Positions 60,515 to 64,000 of a DNA stretch of 64,000 nucleotides are shown here, piece by piece. Numbering within the stretch: the first letter of the stretch is position 1; the number at the start of each line of letters is the position of its first letter. The stretch is from positions 1-64,000 of the forward strand of contig NZ_LQOY01000072.1 in the NCBI RefSeq assembly GCF_002101675.1, in the 5' to 3' direction. The notes beneath the pieces are model-generated. The model was not told the origin of the DNA. It saw nothing but the letters and a program-made list of their open reading frames with translations, and made no database searches. The DNA is from Mycobacterium gordonae (GTDB lineage Bacteria > Actinomycetota > Actinomycetes > Mycobacteriales > Mycobacteriaceae). The translations under genes were made by a program, and so were the position numbers.

Positions 60515-63500
60515 GTGAGCCGAATCGCGATCGTCGGAATCGGATGCCGCTATGCCGGTGGTATTGATTCACCCCAGTCGTTCTGGGAATTTGTCAATAA
60601 GAAGGACGACGGTGCGATCGTCGACATACCGGCCGACCGCTGGGACTACCGACGCTTCTATGACCCGGACAAGGCCGCCGCCGGAAAGATGTACACCAAG
60701 CGCGGCGCTTTCCTGGACTGCGATCCCTGGCAGTTCGACCCCGAGTTCTTCGGTATCTCCCCACGCGAAGCAACCAGCATGGACCCGCAGCAGCGCCTGA
60801 TCATGGAGGTCGCCTGGGAGGCGGCCGACGATGCGGGCGTCGCCGGCCGGCTGTCGGGCCAGCCGGTGGGGGTCTACGTCGGAGCATTCAATGTCGACTT
60901 CTCGGTGACCACCATGGCCGCTTCGGCGCTGGCTCATATCGACATGAACACGTCGACCGCAGCCTCTTTCACCATGCTCTCCAACCGGCTGGCCTACGCA
61001 CTCAACCTGATGGGACCTGCCCTGACGATCGATACCGCCTGCTCGTCGTCGCTGGTCGCGTTTCACCTGGCCTGTCAGGCCATCACCAACGGCGACTGCG
61101 ACATGGCCCTGGCGGGAGGCGTCAACCTGATGCTGCAGCCGGAGACGTTCGTGTCGATGTGCAAGGGCGGCTTCCTGGCGGCCGACGGCCGCAGCAAGCC
61201 CTTCTCGGCCCGTGCCGACGGCTACGGCCGCGGCGAGGGCGCCGGGATGGTGGTGTTGCGCAAGTTGGAGGACGCCCTGCGCGACGGCGACCGCGTCTAC
61301 GCGGTCGTCGCGGCGACCGGAAGCAATCAGGACGGCCGCACCAGCGCCATCACCGTCCCGAACGGCGATGCGCAAGAGGCGCTGGCGCGTTCGGTGTGCG
61401 CCCGGTCGGGTCTCGCCCCGGGAGAAGTGACCTATGTGGAGGCGCACGGTACCGGAACACCGGTCGGCGATCCGATCGAGCTGGGTGCGCTGGGACGCGT
61501 GTACGGCCGCGTCGAAGGCCGCGAGATGCCGCTTCCGGTCGGGTCGCTGAAGGCCACCCTCGGACACACCGAGGCGGCTTCGGGCATCGCCGGCGTGATC
61601 AAGGGCGCGCTGGCCATCTACCACCGCACCCTGCCGCCGCAAGGCTGGTTCGACGATCCAAACCCCGACATCGACTTCGACGAGCTGCGGTTGTCGGTCC
61701 AGACCGAACCAGAGGCCGTTGACGTCGAGCGGATGGCCGTTGCCATCAACGGTTTCGGATACGGCGGCACCAACGCGCACGCCATCCTCGCCGAACTGGA
61801 CGCGCCCGCGGCGGCGACGACGCCTGGCGGCCGCTCGACCCGTCACCATGCCGGGATCTTTCCGCTGTCGGCGCGCAGCGAGGCCGCTACCCGCGCGCTC
61901 GCCGGCAACTATGCCGACCTGCTCGAATCAGGCGCTGATCCAGGCGGTCTCATCGAGGCCGCGTGGAATCGGCGTGCGCACCAACGTCATCGGAGCGCGG
62001 TGCCGTTCTCTGACCTGACGCAGCTGACCGAGGGCCTGCGCCAGATCTCCTCCGGCGGTGCCCCGGTGGGCTCGGTGGTGGACAACGCCGCGGGGCTGGT
62101 GTTCGTGTTCTCCGGAATGGGCACGCAATGGTGGGCGATGGGCCGCGACCTGCTCAATGCGGGAGGAATCTTCGCCGCCGAAGCCGCTCACATCGACGAC
62201 GCGTTCCGCCAGATTGCCGACTGGTCCATCATCGAGGAGCTGTTGCGTCCCGAAGCAGAGTCCCGCATCACCTCGACCGCGATCGCACAGCCAGCCACTT
62301 TCCTTCTCCAAGTGGCACTTACCCGCGAACTCGCCCAATTCGGAATCACACCCAGCGCTCTGGTGGGGCACAGCATGGGCGAGGTGCCGGCCGCTTACCT
62401 GTCGGGCGCGCTGTCACTGCACGACGCCCTGCTGGTGACCTACCACCGTGCCCGGCTGCAGGCGACGACGGCCGGAACCGGCGGCATGCTCGCGGTCGGG
62501 CTGCCCTACAGCGAGCTGCAACCGCTGCTCGGCGAGGACATGCATATCGATGTCGCGGCCATCAACGGCCCGTCGTCGGTGACGGTGGCCGGCGTGGTGA
62601 GCGAGCTCGAAGCCCTTGGCCAAGTCCTCACCGAGCGAGGCGTTTTCAATCGCCTGCTGCGGGTGGAAGTGCCGTATCACAGTTTCCGGATGGATCCGAT
62701 TCTCGCCGAGCTGCAATCAGAGCTCAATGTCCTTGCGCCGCAACAGCCTAACGCCCGGCTCTACTCGACGGTCACCGCGGAAGCGGTCACCGGCCCGCTG
62801 GACGCCGACTACTGGTGCGCCAACGTGCGTCAGCCGGTGCGCTTCGCGGACGCCATCAAGGCGCTCATGGGCGCAGGGCATCGCACGTTCCTGGAGATCG
62901 GCCCGCACCCGGCGCTCTCGGGCAACATCCGCGAGCTGCTGCTGAAAACCCATGAGCCCGGCACCGCCATCCCGACCCTGCACCGCGGTCAGCGCGATGC
63001 CGACAGCATCCGCAAGACACTGGCCGAGTTGTACACCGCCGGCGCGCTGGACGGCACCGACCTGTGCACGCGAGTCGGTCCGCATTTCGAGCTCCCCCGG
63101 TATCCCTGGCAGCGTCAGCGGCTGCGCGACGAGTCGCCCGAATTCGCGCAGATGAAGTACGGGACCCCGGACAACTACTCGATGCTGGGCGACCCGGACC
63201 TCGACCATCCGTCGGCGTGGGAACTGCAACTCAGCGCGCAGGTGTTGCCTTGGCTTCCCGACCACGTGGTCAATGGCGCGTGCCTGCTGCCCGGGATGGC
63301 GTACGTGGATGCCGCGCTGAGCGCGGCCGCCGAACGCAGCGGCCTGAGTTCGGCGATCGCCGAGGACATTCGCTTCGCGGCCCCGCTCTTCTTCGATCCC
63401 GCCGACGGCGCCGTCCTGCGCACCGAACTCGACGAGACCAGTCGCCGGTTCACCATCCGCTCGCGCGCCGCGACCGGCAGGACCTGGACAACGCACGCCA

Positions 63501-64000
63501 CCGGCCGGCTGGTCGACGGCAAGTACCTGCCCACCAAGCATCACGACACCGCTGCCGGCGACCTGACCGAGATAGACCCCGCCGACCTGTATGCCGCGCT
63601 GACCAGCAACGGCATGACCTACGGTCCCAACTTCCGCCGGGTCACCTCACTGCGAGCCAACGCCAGCCAGGCCGTCGCCACCGTGGACGCACATTCGGAC
63701 GAGACGACCAGGCACCTCGCGCATCCCGGCGTCATCGACGCCGCGTTGCACACCGTCTCGCCGCTCATCGACCAATCCGTCGGCCGCACGCTGGGAACCA
63801 TCGTCCCGATCGGAGTCGACGCGGTACGGGTGTTCGGTCCCTTCCCCGACCGTGTCGAGGTGCTCACCAGCCTGCACCCCAGCGATCCACTGCGCGCCGA
63901 CATCGTGATTCTCGACGCGCAACACCTTGCCTGCGCGGAGCTTTCGGGCGTGCGATTCGGTTCCATCACACCCGGGCAGGAGCCGATCGACCGTCTTGAT
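60515..64000 (+). CDS. Type I polyketide synthase, KS-AT-DH portion (continues past window)
   Basis: 1162 residues visible from GTG 60515 (SD AGGAG six bases upstream). KS domain (about 1-430): active Cys175 in DTACSSS, His in EAHGTGTP and in [11 protein letters not shown] domain (about 520-830): nucleophile Ser in GHSMGE near 617-622; the selectivity segment reads VPYHSFRMD, neither the malonyl HAFH nor methylmalonyl YASH signature. DH domain (from about 880): [14 protein letters not shown] has HxxxGxxxxP, and VIDAALH the acidic partner. Domain order suggests a reducing mycobacterial PKS; ER, KR and ACP would lie downstream. Product unknown. Confidence 0.95.
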   Translation, partial: MSRIAIVGIGCRYAGGIDSPQSFWEFVNKKDDGAIVDIPADRWDYRRFYDPDKAAAGKMYTKRGAFLDCDPWQFDPEFFGISPREATSMDPQQRLIMEVAWEAADDAGVAGRLSGQPVGVYVGAFNVDFSVTTMAASALAHIDMNTSTAASFTMLSNRLAYALNLMGPALTIDTACSSSLVAFHLACQAITNGDCDMALAGGVNLMLQPETFVSMCKGGFLAADGRSKPFSARADGYGRGEGAGMVVLRKLEDALRDGDRVYAVVAATGSNQDGRTSAITVPNGDAQEALARSVCARSGLAPGEVTYVEAHGTGTPVGDPIELGALGRVYGRVEGREMPLPVGSLKATLGHTEAASGIAGVIKGALAIYHRTLPPQGWFDDPNPDIDFDELRLSVQTEPEAVDVERMAVAINGFGYGGTNAHAILAELDAPAAATTPGGRSTRHHAGIFPLSARSEAATRALAGNYADLLESGADPGGLIEAAWNRRAHQRHRSAVPFSDLTQLTEGLRQISSGGAPVGSVVDNAAGLVFVFSGMGTQWWAMGRDLLNAGGIFAAEAAHIDDAFRQIADWSIIEELLRPEAESRITSTAIAQPATFLLQVALTRELAQFGITPSALVGHSMGEVPAAYLSGALSLHDALLVTYHRARLQATTAGTGGMLAVGLPYSELQPLLGEDMHIDVAAINGPSSVTVAGVVSELEALGQVLTERGVFNRLLRVEVPYHSFRMDPILAELQSELNVLAPQQPNARLYSTVTAEAVTGPLDADYWCANVRQPVRFADAIKALMGAGHRTFLEIGPHPALSGNIRELLLKTHEPGTAIPTLHRGQRDADSIRKTLAELYTAGALDGTDLCTRVGPHFELPRYPWQRQRLRDESPEFAQMKYGTPDNYSMLGDPDLDHPSAWELQLSAQVLPWLPDHVVNGACLLPGMAYVDAALSAAAERSGLSSAIAEDIRFAAPLFFDPADGAVLRTELDETSRRFTIRSRAATGRTWTTHATGRLVDGKYLPTKHHDTAAGDLTEIDPADLYAALTSNGMTYGPNFRRVTSLRANASQAVATVDAHSDETTRHLAHPGVIDAALHTVSPLIDQSVGRTLGTIVPIGVDAVRVFGPFPDRVEVLTSLHPSDPLRADIVILDAQHLACAELSGVRFGSITPGQEPIDRLD

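Noticed and set aside
1..64000. CRISPR array, tRNA/rRNA genes, prophage or intact transposon
   Set aside because: No regularly spaced repeats, RNA-gene signatures or transposase/integrase motifs were found on reading both strands.

Overview
The window looks like a slow-growing, non-tuberculous Mycobacterium. It is GC-rich, opens inside a PE-PGRS gene (a family largely confined to slow growers), and carries typical mycobacterial families: three WS/DGAT acyltransferases, EthA/MymA-type Baeyer-Villiger monooxygenases, an MmpL transporter, a type I PKS, LigC, and a stand-alone LigD-type polymerase. No rRNA, tRNA, CRISPR array, phage gene or intact transposase was seen.

Layout. 1-3.9 kb: PE-PGRS C-terminus. 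3.9-6.4 kb: Tat-exported GH5-like glycosidase, a short repeat resembling an IS end, a broken TM2-type membrane-protein gene, a small DUF6941-like protein and a YbjQ-like protein. 6.5-12.1 kb: IclR regulator divergent from a tight five-gene operon (sulfotransferase, alkylsulfatase-like MBL protein, SDR, VOC protein, luciferase-like oxidoreductase). 12.2-13.5 kb: second DUF6941-like gene, a probably frameshifted gene, and a DUF2237 gene. 13.8-19.0 kb: a Pls/PosA-type membrane NRPS (adenylation, carrier, three tandem beta-helix domains between membrane segments) translationally coupled to an M1 zinc aminopeptidase. Its binding-pocket residues read like a lysine code. 20.1-25.6 kb: carboxylesterase/hydroxyacid dehydrogenase pair, a TetR-SDR-DapB-like operon with a perfect palindrome in its promoter, and a small exported protein.

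25.6-32.0 kb: a MymA/VirS-like locus with an FAD monooxygenase, WS/DGAT, AraC regulator, DUF1330-like protein, second WS/DGAT and NUDIX. A 41-bp element with four TGTC boxes at 10-11-10 bp spacing occurs in front of the monooxygenase and again between the AraC gene and its divergent neighbour; this is the best candidate operator here. 32-36 kb: DUF2330 protein, P450, two more DUF6941-like genes, TetR. 36-40 kb: ligC and a prim-pol gene around two convergent GAF-ANTAR genes. 40-49.4 kb: SDR, third WS/DGAT, acyltransferase-3/SGNH membrane enzyme, zinc-ribbon/cyclase/AAA regulator, SMP-30-like protein, F420/flavin PPOX protein and a mini membrane protein.

49.4-56.1 kb: a collinear cluster of zinc alcohol dehydrogenase, unknown protein, UbiA-like membrane protein, inositol-monophosphatase-like enzyme, polyol dehydrogenase, HAD phosphatase and small protein, which reads as an undescribed polyol/sugar-phosphate pathway. 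56-64 kb: MmpL transporter divergent from an EthA-like monooxygenase, followed by a reducing PKS (KS-AT-DH visible) that runs off the window; together these are a candidate lipid synthesis and export locus.

Two small genes (about 5.2-5.6 kb and 12.65-13.1 kb) each carry several single-base indels in otherwise protein-like sequence. Either both are decaying, or the assembly has residual indel errors.
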